DNA of 44,221 nt from Bacillota bacterium (GTDB lineage Bacteria > Bacillota > Halanaerobiia > B1SED10-174). This document shows positions 8,498 through 17,215 of this stretch, in pieces. The position numbers and the translations under genes are program-made. The first letter of the stretch is position 1. Each line of letters begins with the position of its first letter. The DNA lies in the NCBI GenBank assembly GCA_007122335.1, contig SKTZ01000081.1, forward strand, positions 1 through 44,221, in the 5' to 3' direction. The notes under the pieces were generated by a model that did not search any database, was not told the origin of the DNA, and saw only the letters and a program-made list of their open reading frames with translations.

Positions 8498-10522
8498 TTA
8501 CCTGACAATATCTCCTGGAAAGCGCCTGTCGCTTTCATACAAAATTTGAACATACCGGGAAGCCTTTTCCCTGGCCAAGCGTAGTAATTTTTGGTGGGCA
8601 ATCAGATCAGCGAACCGGAAGGGAGTAGCTCCATGCTGACGGGTTCCAAAAAAATCCCCTGCTCCCCGCAGGCGCAAATCTTCTTCGGCAAGTAAAAACC
8701 CGTCATTGTGCTCTACAAGAGCATTTAATCTTTTTTGGGCCAGCTCATCTTCTGCATCGGAAATTAATATACAGTAGGATTGATCCGCACCCCGGCCAAC
8801 TCGCCCCCTCAACTGATGAAGCTGGGAAAGACCGAACCGGTGGGCATCTTCTATTAACATAATAGTTGCGTTGGGAATATCCACTCCAACTTCAATTACC
8901 GTTGTGCTAACCATAATATCAATTGCCCCGGCCTGAAAATCTTTCATGGCCTGCGCCCTTTTTTGGGCTGGAATTTGTCCGTGGATTAGCATTAATCTTA
9001 GCTCGGGGAATACCTCTTCTTGAAGGTAACGGAACATATCTTCCGCAGCAACCAGTTGCAATTTTTCTGATTCCTGGATTAAAGGACAAACAATAAAAGC
9101 CTGTCTGCCCTGCCCAACCTGTTCCCGAATAAATTGGTAAACTTTTGGCCTGACCGAGGTCTGTCGGACCCTTGTAACAATTGGTTTTCTACCAGCGGGA
9201 AGTTCGTCGATAACTGAAACCTCAAGATCCCCATATAGGGTTAAAGCCAGTGACCTGGGGATAGGGGTTGCGGTCATAACTAGGAGATCCGGGGTAATTC
9301 CCTTGCTTAATAAAGCTTCTCTCTGCTGAACTCCAAAACGGTGCTGCTCATCAATTACAACCATGGCCAGGTTGGAGAAGGTGACCTCTTCTTGAATCAA
9401 AGCATGAGTTCCTACAACAATATCTGCCTCCCCGGAAGAAATTGCTTTATTGTTTTTTTTCTTTTCCCGGGCAGAAAGACTGCCAGTTAGCAGGACTGTC
9501 TTCAGCCCGAATTCCTGAAAAACCGGTTCCATTTTATAAAAATGTTGCTCGGCAAGAATTTCCGTAGGAGCCATAAAAGCTCCCTGCCATCCATTTTCGA
9601 CTGTTTTAAGTAAGGAAAGCAGTGCAATGACAGTCTTCCCTGCCCCCACATCTCCCTGTAAAAGCCTGGACATGGGTGCAGGTTTTTCCATATCCTCTTT
9701 TATTTCTTTCCAGACCTTTTCCTGGCTTGAAGTCAGGGAAAAGGATAGTGATTTGATAAACTTCCTGGTATGGGAAGGAGCTGCTTCATGGCAGTAACCT
9801 GTTTTTTTGCTTTTTTCTTCTTGCTTGCGGGAAAGCTTAACCTGAAAAAGAAGAAGTTCCTCAAAAACAAGCCTTTCAAACGCTTTTTTTCTCTTTTCCA
9901 AGTCCGAGGGAAAGTGGACCTCCCAAATGGCTTGCTGTCGATCGGGCCAGTCCATTTCTTTTAATAATTCTTCAGGTAAAAATTCCTGGATTGCACCAAT
10001 ATGTTCTTCCAGGACACTATTTACCCAGCGTCGGAACTGGTTTTGATTCAACCCCTCAGTAAGCGGATATAAGGGGACTATTCTTCCGCTGTGCAGGCCC
10101 CCTTCCCCATCCAGCTCAAAATTAGGGTGGATAAACTCAATTCGTTTTTGCTGTTCCCAGCTTTTATCACTGATCTTTCCACTGATCAGCACTTCCTGGC
10201 CAGTGGAAAAATTTTTAAAAATATAGGGCTGGTCAAACCAGGTAGCATAAGCAATCCCGGTCTCATCAGAAAAAGCGATCTTAAAAATATTGCGGCCCGA
10301 CCGGGTCCTGATTTTATCCCGGGCTTTTACAACCCCAGCTACAGTTACCTCCTGGCCAGGCTCCACCTCGTTGAGCTTCTTTATCTGGCTACGATCCCGG
10401 TACTGGCGGGGAATATGGTAAAGGAGATCTTCAATTTTTTCGATTCCAAGTTTCTCCAGCATCTTTGCCCGGCGAGGGCCTACCCCTTTTACATACTGGA
10501 TGTTTTTGTCCAGTCCAGTCAC
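8498..10522 (-). CDS. recG: ATP-dependent DNA helicase RecG
   Basis: RecG remodels stalled forks and branched recombination intermediates. About 674 residues, full length. An N-terminal wedge/OB region begins with YVKGVGPRRAKMLEKLGI and contains the oligonucleotide-binding segment (about residues 55-140). Walker A GDVGAGKT, the DEQH box (IDEQHRFG), the MTATPIPRSL motif and the QLRGRVGRG helicase motif VI follow. A GTG at 10522, eight bases after GGGAGGAG, is the preferred start; a GTG six bases earlier and the frame start at 10540 are alternatives. The ribosome site directly follows the T-run of the upstream terminator. Confidence 0.95.
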   Translation of the reverse strand: MTGLDKNIQYVKGVGPRRAKMLEKLGIEKIEDLLYHIPRQYRDRSQIKKLNEVEPGQEVTVAGVVKARDKIRTRSGRNIFKIAFSDETGIAYATWFDQPYIFKNFSTGQEVLISGKISDKSWEQQKRIEFIHPNFELDGEGGLHSGRIVPLYPLTEGLNQNQFRRWVNSVLEEHIGAIQEFLPEELLKEMDWPDRQQAIWEVHFPSDLEKRKKAFERLVFEELLLFQVKLSRKQEEKSKKTGYCHEAAPSHTRKFIKSLSFSLTSSQEKVWKEIKEDMEKPAPMSRLLQGDVGAGKTVIALLSLLKTVENGWQGAFMAPTEILAEQHFYKMEPVFQEFGLKTVLLTGSLSAREKKKNNKAISSGEADIVVGTHALIQEEVTFSNLAMVVIDEQHRFGVQQREALLSKGITPDLLVMTATPIPRSLALTLYGDLEVSVIDELPAGRKPIVTRVRQTSVRPKVYQFIREQVGQGRQAFIVCPLIQESEKLQLVAAEDMFRYLQEEVFPELRLMLIHGQIPAQKRAQAMKDFQAGAIDIMVSTTVIEVGVDIPNATIMLIEDAHRFGLSQLHQLRGRVGRGADQSYCILISDAEDELAQKRLNALVEHNDGFLLAEEDLRLRGAGDFFGTRQHGATPFRFADLIAHQKLLRLAREKASRYVQILYESDRRFPGDIVR

Positions 10523-10540
10523 CTGCACCGCTCCTCCCAA

Positions 10541-10582
10541 AAAAAATCCTAATACATTCCCCTGAATGCATTAGGATTTTTA
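10541..10582 (-). terminator. Terminator between the fakB-like gene and recG
   Basis: Arms 10564-10581 and 10542-10559 form an 18-bp stem with one mismatch and a 4-base loop. A T8 run follows on the minus strand. It begins about 11 bases after the degV/fakB stop. The recG ribosome site starts immediately after the T-run, so recG depends on read-through or on a promoter inside the upstream gene. Confidence 0.85.
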
Positions 10583-10592
10583 ATATTCCCAA

Positions 10593-11444
10593 TTACCTGG
10601 GTGTCAGAACTATTCCTATAGCTCCAGGGCCAGTATGGGTACCAACAACCGGGCCCAGCTGGCTGATTTCAATTTTCTGGGGCCCGAATTTTTCCTCTAT
10701 GGCCTTTTTTAACCCATTTGCTTCTTCTTCGGCTGCAGCGTGTAAAATAGCCTGAAAACAATTGGGCCCATGTTCTTCAATAAACTCTCCAAAAAGATCA
10801 GCAAGCCTCTGCAAAACCTTTTTATGCCCTCTTATTTTCTCCAATGGAGCAACGTAACCTTCCCGGTCAACAGTAAGAATAGGTTTGATATTTAAAAGGG
10901 TTCCTAAAAGAGCCTGGGCCTTGCCAATACGGCCACCTTTCTCTAAGTATTCCAGGGTTTTTACCGAGAAGAAAATTTTCTGGTTCTCCTGGGTTTTTTC
11001 AAGTTTTTTGAGTATTTCTTCCTTGGAAGAACCTTTGCGGACTTCTTCAGCGGCCATTCGAACCTGGAAAGCCAGGGAAGTAGCTACCGTTTTCGAATTA
11101 ACAGGGACGATTTCCACATCAGAAAATTCCTTTGCTGCCAGGACTGCAGCCTGGTAGGTTCCACTAAGTTTGTCCGAAATATGGATGGAAATAATTGTGT
11201 CAAATTTTTGAGCAAGTTCTTTGTAAATTTCCACAAATCCTCCTACTGAAACCTGGGAGGTTGTGGGCAACCGGTCAGAGGTTTTCAATTTATCATAAAA
11301 CTTTTCGGGTGATATCTCAATCCCATCTAAAAAACTCTGATCGCCAAAATTAACGCTGAGCGGAGCAACGGTAATATCATGTTCTTCGGCCATTTGTTTC
11401 GTGAGATCAGAAGTGCTATCAGTAAGAATTGCAATTTTCTCCAA
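10593..11444 (-). CDS. DegV family fatty-acid-binding protein (FakB-like)
   Basis: DegV-family proteins bind a fatty acid and, as FakB, present it to the kinase FakA, which makes acyl-phosphate. The 283-residue protein shows the family marks AILTDSTSDL at the N-terminus, TTSQVS, HISDKLSGTYQAA and NSKTVATS. The TTG at 11444 is chosen because GGAGGTGA lies seven to eight bases upstream; the frame start at 11459 would put the ribosome site inside the gene. It follows the FakA-like gene after 16 bp. Together they look like a FakA-FakB pair; fatty-acid specificity cannot be inferred. A strong terminator follows. Confidence 0.9.
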   Translation of the reverse strand: MEKIAILTDSTSDLTKQMAEEHDITVAPLSVNFGDQSFLDGIEISPEKFYDKLKTSDRLPTTSQVSVGGFVEIYKELAQKFDTIISIHISDKLSGTYQAAVLAAKEFSDVEIVPVNSKTVATSLAFQVRMAAEEVRKGSSKEEILKKLEKTQENQKIFFSVKTLEYLEKGGRIGKAQALLGTLLNIKPILTVDREGYVAPLEKIRGHKKVLQRLADLFGEFIEEHGPNCFQAILHAAAEEEANGLKKAIEEKFGPQKIEISQLGPVVGTHTGPGAIGIVLTPR

Positions 11445-11460
11445 TAGGGTCACCTCCAAA

Positions 11461-13116
11461 TTATTCTACGGAAATTATAAGATAATAAAGGGGCTGATTT
11501 CCAGGGTACATCTCAACATCGCAGTCAGAAAACTCCTCGGTGATCATTTCTTTTATCTCTTCGCCTTTTTCTTCGGAAATTTTCTCTCCCCGATAAACAG
11601 TAATTAAAAAGTCTTCTTCATCAACCATTTTTTTCAGCAATTCCAAGGTAACCTTCCCAACATCAGTATTGGAAACAAGTATTTCGCCATTGGAAAGGCC
11701 AATTACATCGCCTTCCTTGATATTCATTCCTCCAACAGTAGAATCCCGGACAGCAAAAGTAACTTCCCCGGTTTTGATTTCTTCCAAACCTTTTTCCATC
11801 TCTTTAAGAATACTTGCAAAATCTTCTTCCGGATTGATTCTCATCATTGCAGCAATTCCCTCGGGAATTGAAGTAGATGGAAGGACAAAAATTTCTTTTT
11901 CAGTTACTTCTTTTACCTGTTCTGCGGCAAAAATTACATTTTTATTGTTAGGCAGTATTATGATCTTTTCGGAGCGGATTTTTTCACAACCCGCAGCAAG
12001 ATCCTGAGTACTGGGATTCATCGACTGCCCCCCGGTAACAAGTTCATCTGCCCCCAGACTGGTAAATATATCACCAAGACCATCGCCTGCTACAACCGCA
12101 ACTACTCCGAAGGCTTTTTCCATGGGTATTTCTTCTTCACTGGAAGTTTCGGGAATAGACCCGTATCTGTCTTCTATTTGTTCTTCCATATTATTGATTT
12201 TGACTTTACTCAAGCGCCCATATTGAACAGCATAATCAAGAACCTTCCCGGGGTTATTAGTGTGAATGTGAACCTTGGTAACTTCTGTCGAGCCTACAAC
12301 AAGCATGGAGTCTCCGTATTGATTGAGATACTTCCTGATTTTCTCGAGGTTAATTTTATGCCCCTTAATCAGGAATTCAGTACAATATGCATATTCTAGT
12401 TTTTCCGCTTTAACACTTCGGGAAGGATCTGCCGGGGCAACTTTTTTCAGTTCTTTTTCCAGAGTACTATCCCCTCTCAAGGCACGAAGGTAGCCTTCAA
12501 GTATCAGGCAAAACCCACGTCCTCCGGCGTCAACTACATTTGCATCCTTCAAAACCTTAAGCATTTCAGGTGTTTTTTCCAGTGTTTCCTCAGCTTGCAG
12601 TAGAGTAACTTCAAGCAACTGCCGGAAATCATCGGTTTTTTCAGCTTCTTTTTTGGCCGCATTCGCAGCTTCCCGAACCACGGTGAGAATTGTTCCCTCT
12701 ACTGGTTTCATAACTGCCTGGTATGCCTTTTTTGCCGCCTCCCCCATGGCGTAGGAAAATTCTTTTGGATTCAGGTGCTTTTTATTCCGAGCACCATTAG
12801 CAAAACCCCGAAAAATCTGGGATAAGATAACCCCAGAGTTTCCCCGGGCTCCCATCAAAGAACCATTTGCAAAAGCATCTAAAACCTTGCTAACTTCATT
12901 TTCTTCTATATTCTCAACTTCTTTTGCTGCATCAAACAGGGTCAGATACATGTTAGTTCCTGTATCTCCATCGGGAACCGGAAAAACGTTGAGGGCATCA
13001 ACCTCGGCCTGATTTTCATTCAACCAGAGGGTGGCTGCAACAATCATCTTTTTCATCAGCGGGGCGTCGATTTTTTCTACTTTTTTTTCTGGAGAGGGAT
13101 CAGTTTGTCTCACCAA
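11461..13116 (-). CDS. DAK2/DhaL-domain kinase, fatty acid kinase FakA-like (YloV family)
   Basis: The 551-residue protein matches the FakA/YloV architecture: an N-terminal DhaL kinase domain with NVFPVPDGDTGTNM (metal and ATP site) and GARGNSGVILSQIF, a middle region, and a C-terminal DegV-like domain. FakA phosphorylates fatty acids held by FakB, feeding acyl-phosphate to PlsY or, through PlsX, to acyl-ACP. The start overlaps the asp23 stop by 17 bp and the FakB-like gene follows at once, so asp23-fakA-fakB form one unit. The same Asp23-FakA neighbourhood is widespread in Bacillota. Confidence 0.9.
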   Translation of the reverse strand: MVRQTDPSPEKKVEKIDAPLMKKMIVAATLWLNENQAEVDALNVFPVPDGDTGTNMYLTLFDAAKEVENIEENEVSKVLDAFANGSLMGARGNSGVILSQIFRGFANGARNKKHLNPKEFSYAMGEAAKKAYQAVMKPVEGTILTVVREAANAAKKEAEKTDDFRQLLEVTLLQAEETLEKTPEMLKVLKDANVVDAGGRGFCLILEGYLRALRGDSTLEKELKKVAPADPSRSVKAEKLEYAYCTEFLIKGHKINLEKIRKYLNQYGDSMLVVGSTEVTKVHIHTNNPGKVLDYAVQYGRLSKVKINNMEEQIEDRYGSIPETSSEEEIPMEKAFGVVAVVAGDGLGDIFTSLGADELVTGGQSMNPSTQDLAAGCEKIRSEKIIILPNNKNVIFAAEQVKEVTEKEIFVLPSTSIPEGIAAMMRINPEEDFASILKEMEKGLEEIKTGEVTFAVRDSTVGGMNIKEGDVIGLSNGEILVSNTDVGKVTLELLKKMVDEEDFLITVYRGEKISEEKGEEIKEMITEEFSDCDVEMYPGNQPLYYLIISVE

Positions 13117-13462
13117 TTCTCACCCCCTGAACATATACATTGATTTTGCTCACCTGTAAACCAAGAATATTTTTCATGGTAAACGCTACTTTATCAATAA
13201 TGTTGTTGGCTACTTCAGTTATATTTGTCCCATACTCTACAATAACATAAAGATCAATTACCAGCTTATCTCCCTCACTGTTTACAGCGACACCTCGACT
13301 TAAGTTTTCTCTTCCCAATAATTCGGCCAGGCCATCCTGAATTTTTTTAGAGGCCATACCTACCAATCCATAGCACTCCATTGCTGCTAGTCCAGCAATA
13401 TTCGCAATTACTTCTTTGGAGATATGAACTTTCCCCAGTTCATTTTGAAATTCTTGGGTCAT
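13100..13462 (-). CDS. Asp23/Gls24 family envelope stress response protein
   Basis: The 120-residue protein belongs to the Asp23 (alkaline shock) family, small cytoplasmic proteins that in staphylococci sit under the membrane and affect cell-envelope stress. Typical features are VHISKEVIANIAGLAAMECYG and the alternating strand VIDLYVIVEYG, ending in VYVQGVRI. The ATG at 13462 follows GGGGGAG; the longer frame to 13735 only mirrors rpmB and was discarded. It leads the fakA-fakB operon and is divergent from rpmB. The link between the family and fatty-acid kinase genes is positional. Confidence 0.9.
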   Translation of the reverse strand: MTQEFQNELGKVHISKEVIANIAGLAAMECYGLVGMASKKIQDGLAELLGRENLSRGVAVNSEGDKLVIDLYVIVEYGTNITEVANNIIDKVAFTMKNILGLQVSKINVYVQGVRIGETN

Positions 13463-13539
13463 TTGAAGCTCCCCCTTTCCTATACTAACACCTTCTAATA
13501 TAAAATTCTCCTTTAAACCGATGGTTCCTGCAAATACCC

Positions 13540-13569
13540 TTGCATCCATACCCCTTTGTGTGGTAGAAT
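13540..13569 (+). promoter_or_regulatory. Promoter of rpmB
   Basis: TTGCAT (13540-13545), an 18-bp spacer and TAGAAT (13564-13569) stand upstream of the rpmB ribosome site AAAGGAGG. Each box has one or two departures from consensus. The transcript would start about 20 bases before the ATG. Confidence 0.7.
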
Positions 13570-13594
13570 AAGGTGCTGTAAAGGAGGTGGAACA

Positions 13595-13825
13595 ATGGCT
13601 AAGGTTTGCGCCATTTGTGGCAAAGGCAATAATACAGCTAATCGAATAATCCAGCGAGGAAAAGCAAAGCGCCTTGGCGGTGTTGGCCGTAAAACTACGG
13701 GTATCTCCCGCCGCCAGCAGAAACCCAACCTGCAAAAAATTAAAGCATTGGTTGGTGGTTCTCCTAAAAGAATAAAGGCTTGTACCACCTGTATTCGTTC
13801 CGGAAAAGTGGAACGGACATTATAA
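13595..13825 (+). CDS. rpmB: 50S ribosomal protein L28, zinc-binding form
   Basis: A 76-residue L28 starts at the ATG at 13595 after a textbook AAAGGAGGTGG site. A Cys pair at residues 5 and 8 (CAIC) and a second near the C-terminus (CTTC) identify the zinc-binding version. The family-typical ICGKG, RKTTGISRRQQKPNLQ and GSPKRIKACTTCIRSGKV pieces are intact. The gene is monocistronic: it has its own promoter, a terminator three bases after the stop, and lies opposite to asp23 as in Bacillus relatives. Confidence 0.96.
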   Translation: MAKVCAICGKGNNTANRIIQRGKAKRLGGVGRKTTGISRRQQKPNLQKIKALVGGSPKRIKACTTCIRSGKVERTL

Positions 13826-13855
13826 AGAGAGAGGGTAAACCTCTCTTTTTGTTTT
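13826..13855 (+). terminator. Terminator of rpmB
   Basis: A 7-bp stem (13828-13834 with 13840-13846) closes a GTAAA loop, followed by TTTTTGTTTT, immediately after the rpmB stop codon. Confidence 0.85.
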
Positions 13856-13933
13856 CTTGACCTATTCTATCAGACCCGCCTTTAAAATTCAAAAAAACCA
13901 AACCCCTTATACCCTCTTATGCCCGCTTTAACT

Positions 13934-13967
13934 CCTGTTTTCAGGCAAAAACTGGGCTTAAAGGCCC
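13934..13967 (-). terminator. Weak hairpins after the DNA methyltransferase gene
   Basis: The 150-bp gap between the rpmB terminator and the methyltransferase stop holds a GGGC/GCCC stem (13954-13967) followed on the minus strand by T5. A second 4-bp stem (CCTG/CAGG) lies at 13934-13945. This is the only terminator candidate for the thrS-methyltransferase transcript, and it is weak. Confidence 0.3.
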
Positions 13968-14009
13968 GTATCCTTATAAAAACTTACTTAAATTTTTTTT
14001 AAATCCCTT

Positions 14010-15458
14010 TCAACCTATTCTTTTGGTAATAATCCTTTCCCTTCCAAAGATATCAACCACCTCGAGACAACATTCTTCTTCCTCTCCAGAAAGAGGGATG
14101 CTCACTTTTCGGGGGAATGGTGGCATTATCACTGCTTTTTTCTCCCCATCAATTAAAACATTGACCGTTTCCAAAAGCTCTTCTGCAGCCAGTTTTGCCA
14201 GCGAGGTTTCCTCTCTCAAGGGTTGTTCATAATCCTGAACTGCAATTACGACTTTTTCTCCTATTACTTCAATTTCCGCATCCAGTCTTCCCAGGGGAAG
14301 ACCGGTTTGATCATAAAGAGGAAAAAGAAATAGTTTATTATTTATTTTGTCCAGTTTTTCCACCAGCGACCAGGGATACTGTATATCCCACCAGTGGAGA
14401 TCCTCTTCCCTATCATATTTCTTTAGAGCTTCAATTTCCTTTTCGTCAGGGCTAAAAAAGGTTTTTGCCCCGAGAGAAGGATTTTTTTCGTAATACTCCT
14501 GCAATAACTCCCGGCCTTTTTCTAAAAGAAAGCTTCCATCTCGTCGAAACTGGAATTCACTTTTAACCCTTTTTCTGGCCAGAAAAAGGCCAAAATTGTT
14601 CTGGTCTATTCCAATCCATTTACGCTCAAGAGTATCTGCTGCCTCCAGGGTTGTTCCCGACCCACAGAAGGGATCAACAATTACATCTCCCGGATCAGAA
14701 CTGCCCCTGATAATCCTTTCCAGGAGTGCAAGAGGTTTTTGGGTCGGATAACCAAGCCTTTCTCGAGCCTGGGAATTAATAATGGGAACTTCCCAGACAT
14801 CTTCGGGAGCTTTCCCCCGTGGGTTAACTTTTGTTTTCCGGCCAAATGATACAACCCCTTTTTCAGCCTGATCCAGGGTCCCCGGGGAATAAGGGACTCT
14901 GATTTTTTCCAGGTTGAACTTGTACTTATCAGATTTAGAGTAAAAAAGGATTGTATCGTGTTTGCGCATATAATTTTTCTTGGTATAACCAGAGGGATCG
15001 TGGTACCACCAGATTATTTCATTACGAAAATTCTTCGCCCCGAAAATTTCATCCATTATTAATTTTGTAGCATGAACTACCCGCCAGTCCAGGTGAACGA
15101 AAATAGAACCAGTTTCTGTTAATAGGTCGCGGCACTTTTTCAACCTGACCCGGAGCATTTCCAGAAAGGTGGGAACCCCAGCGTTCCAGGAATCATGAAA
15201 ACCCAGTTTTTCCACTTCCAGTTTTCCCGCCCTGGTTCTGACTTTGCTGGAAAAACGGTTCCCCGTACAGAAAGGGGGATCCATATAAATCAGGTCGGCC
15301 TGAATACCGTTTTTCAATAGCCAGTTTAACCAGGGATAATTATCCCCCTGCAACAGGAGATTCTCTCCCTGGTCTATTTCTTTTTCAGGAATTAAGAGGG
15401 GTTCCCCCGGGGGTGGGGTTGAACCCTTTCCGGGCCACTGCAGGCTGATATTTTTCAC
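14010..15458 (-). CDS. Orphan site-specific DNA methyltransferase (beta-class N4/N6 type) with C-terminal extension
   Basis: This methylates adenine-N6 or cytosine-N4 in DNA. Motif order is beta class: the catalytic DPPF (in IYMDPPFCTGNRF, about residue 75), then the FVHLDWRVVH and NEIIWWYHDPSG stretches, then YPTQKPLALLERII and the SAM loop DPFCGSGTTLEAA (about residue 260). About 180 residues follow that I do not recognise; they hold an acidic, strand-rich part and could recognise DNA. The GTG at 15458 suits the GAGGAAGG site better than the GTG at 15467. No restriction enzyme or specificity subunit is adjacent. It lies 14 bp after thrS and is probably co-transcribed. Target sequence unknown. 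Confidence 0.85.
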   Translation of the reverse strand: MKNISLQWPGKGSTPPPGEPLLIPEKEIDQGENLLLQGDNYPWLNWLLKNGIQADLIYMDPPFCTGNRFSSKVRTRAGKLEVEKLGFHDSWNAGVPTFLEMLRVRLKKCRDLLTETGSIFVHLDWRVVHATKLIMDEIFGAKNFRNEIIWWYHDPSGYTKKNYMRKHDTILFYSKSDKYKFNLEKIRVPYSPGTLDQAEKGVVSFGRKTKVNPRGKAPEDVWEVPIINSQARERLGYPTQKPLALLERIIRGSSDPGDVIVDPFCGSGTTLEAADTLERKWIGIDQNNFGLFLARKRVKSEFQFRRDGSFLLEKGRELLQEYYEKNPSLGAKTFFSPDEKEIEALKKYDREEDLHWWDIQYPWSLVEKLDKINNKLFLFPLYDQTGLPLGRLDAEIEVIGEKVVIAVQDYEQPLREETSLAKLAAEELLETVNVLIDGEKKAVIMPPFPRKVSIPLSGEEEECCLEVVDIFGRERIITKRIG

Positions 15459-15472
15459 ACTAGACACCTTCC

Positions 15473-17215
15473 TCAGTTTTCGTCAAGAAAGCTTTCCAGT
15501 TTCCTCTCTTTAACTTCTTTTTGGAGTTCTTCTTTAAAGCGGGAAAAATCAAACTGCCCAGCTTCACCCTTCTGCCTGTGGCGCAGGGAAACTTTTTCCG
15601 CTTCCATTTCCCGATCACCAATAGCGAGCATATAGGGAACTTTCTCTTTTTGGGCCTGCCGGATTTTATAGCCCACTTTTTCATCTCGCTCATCAACTTC
15701 AGCCCTGATCCCTTCATTTTCCAGTTCACGGCAAAGTTTGCGAGCATATTCTACGTGGTTTTCACCTATAGGAATAAATCTGGCCTGGACTGGGGCCAGC
15801 CAGGTTGGGAAAGCCCCAGCGAAATGCTCGGTTATTATCCCCAAAAACCTCTCCAGGGCACCAAAAAGTGCCCGGTGCAATAAAACTGGTCGATGCTCCT
15901 GCCCATCCCGACCAACATAAGTCAGGTCAAATCGCTGGGGTAACTGGAAATCGAGCTGAATGGTTCCCAGCTGCCAGCTTCTTCCCAGGCAATCTTCGAT
16001 GTGAAAATCGATTTTGGGACCGTAAAAGGCTCCATCTCCTTCATTGAGCTGATAGGGGAGGCCTCTTTTTTTCAGGGCGGAGGCAAGTGCTTTTTCCGCC
16101 TGGTCCCAATCTTCATCACTACCCATTGATTTTTCCGGCCTGGTGCTTAACTCCAATCGGTATTTTAAGCCAAAGGTATTGTAAATTTCCTCTGCCAGGC
16201 GAATTACCCCCAGAACCTCATCGGTAACCTGTTCGGGAAGCATGTAGATATGAGCATCATCAATATGGAACGAGCGAACTCTCAACAGCCCGTGTAAAAC
16301 CCCAGAAAGCTCATGACGGTGGACCAGCCCCAGTTCAGTAACCCGCATGGGAAATTCCCGGTAACTGTGAGGTCTGGATTTATAAATTAAAACTCCACCT
16401 GGGCAATTCATGGGACGAATTGCATAGTTGTCTTCATCAATTCTGGTAAAGTACATATTTTCCCGGTAATTATCCCAGTGTCCGGATTGATGCCACAGTT
16501 CTTCATTCAAAATCAGCGGAGTCCTTATTTCCTGGTAACCGTTGGCCCGATGTAATTCTCGCCAGTAGCGGGTCAATTCATTCCAGATTGCAACTCCTGC
16601 CGGATGCAGGAAAGGAAAGCCCGGCCCTTCTTCATGCATACTGAATAAATCGAGCTCTTTTCCAATCTTCCTGTGATCTCTTTTTTTTGCTTCTTCCAGG
16701 CGATACAGGTACTGTTTTAATTCTTTTCTATCGGGAAAAGCAGTTCCATAAATTCTCTGCAGCATTTTATTCTTTTCATCGCCCCGCCAGTAGGCTCCAG
16801 CTACACTGAGCAGCTTAAACGCTTTTAACTGGCCGGTTCTTTCCAGGTGGGGACCTCTACAAAGATCAAAAAAATCTCCCTGGCGGTAAATTGATACTTC
16901 TTCCCCGGGCTCCAGTTCTTCCAATAGTTCCAATTTATAGTTTTCGTTCTCTTTTTCCAGTAATTCTCTGGCTTCTTCTCTGGACAGTATTTCCCTTTCT
17001 AAAGGAAGGTTTTCTTTGATTATCTTTTTCATCTCTTCTTCAATGCGGCTTAAATCTTCAGGATTAATTCTTTCCTCCAGGTCAAAATCATAGTAAAAAC
17101 CATCTTCAATTGCAGGCCCGATTCCAAGTTTGACGTTGGAATAAAGTCTTTTAACAGCCTGCGCCATTACATGTGCGGCGGTATGGCGATAGCTTTCCAG
17201 ATTAATTTTATCCAT
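15473..17215 (-). CDS. thrS: Threonyl-tRNA synthetase lacking the TGS domain
   Basis: ThrRS attaches threonine to tRNA-Thr. The ATG at 17215 gives 580 residues. The protein begins directly in the editing domain (SYRHTAAHVMAQAVKRLY, with the HxxxH editing motif), continues with DLCRGPHL and SVAGAYWRGD, then the catalytic core (MNCPGGVLIYKS zinc cysteine, RVTELGLVHRHELSGVLHGLLRVRSF) and the C-terminal anticodon-binding domain. The usual N-terminal TGS domain of about 60 residues is absent. The 79 extra codons upstream in the frame overlap the T-box leader and are not protein. GGAGGAAGAGG precedes the ATG. Expression is controlled by the T-box. Confidence 0.96.
   Translation of the reverse strand: MDKINLESYRHTAAHVMAQAVKRLYSNVKLGIGPAIEDGFYYDFDLEERINPEDLSRIEEEMKKIIKENLPLEREILSREEARELLEKENENYKLELLEELEPGEEVSIYRQGDFFDLCRGPHLERTGQLKAFKLLSVAGAYWRGDEKNKMLQRIYGTAFPDRKELKQYLYRLEEAKKRDHRKIGKELDLFSMHEEGPGFPFLHPAGVAIWNELTRYWRELHRANGYQEIRTPLILNEELWHQSGHWDNYRENMYFTRIDEDNYAIRPMNCPGGVLIYKSRPHSYREFPMRVTELGLVHRHELSGVLHGLLRVRSFHIDDAHIYMLPEQVTDEVLGVIRLAEEIYNTFGLKYRLELSTRPEKSMGSDEDWDQAEKALASALKKRGLPYQLNEGDGAFYGPKIDFHIEDCLGRSWQLGTIQLDFQLPQRFDLTYVGRDGQEHRPVLLHRALFGALERFLGIITEHFAGAFPTWLAPVQARFIPIGENHVEYARKLCRELENEGIRAEVDERDEKVGYKIRQAQKEKVPYMLAIGDREMEAEKVSLRHRQKGEAGQFDFSRFKEELQKEVKERKLESFLDEN

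Noticed and set aside
13463-13735. N-terminal extension of asp23
   Set aside because: The extra 91 residues are the reverse of rpmB, and a good ribosome site precedes the ATG at 13462.
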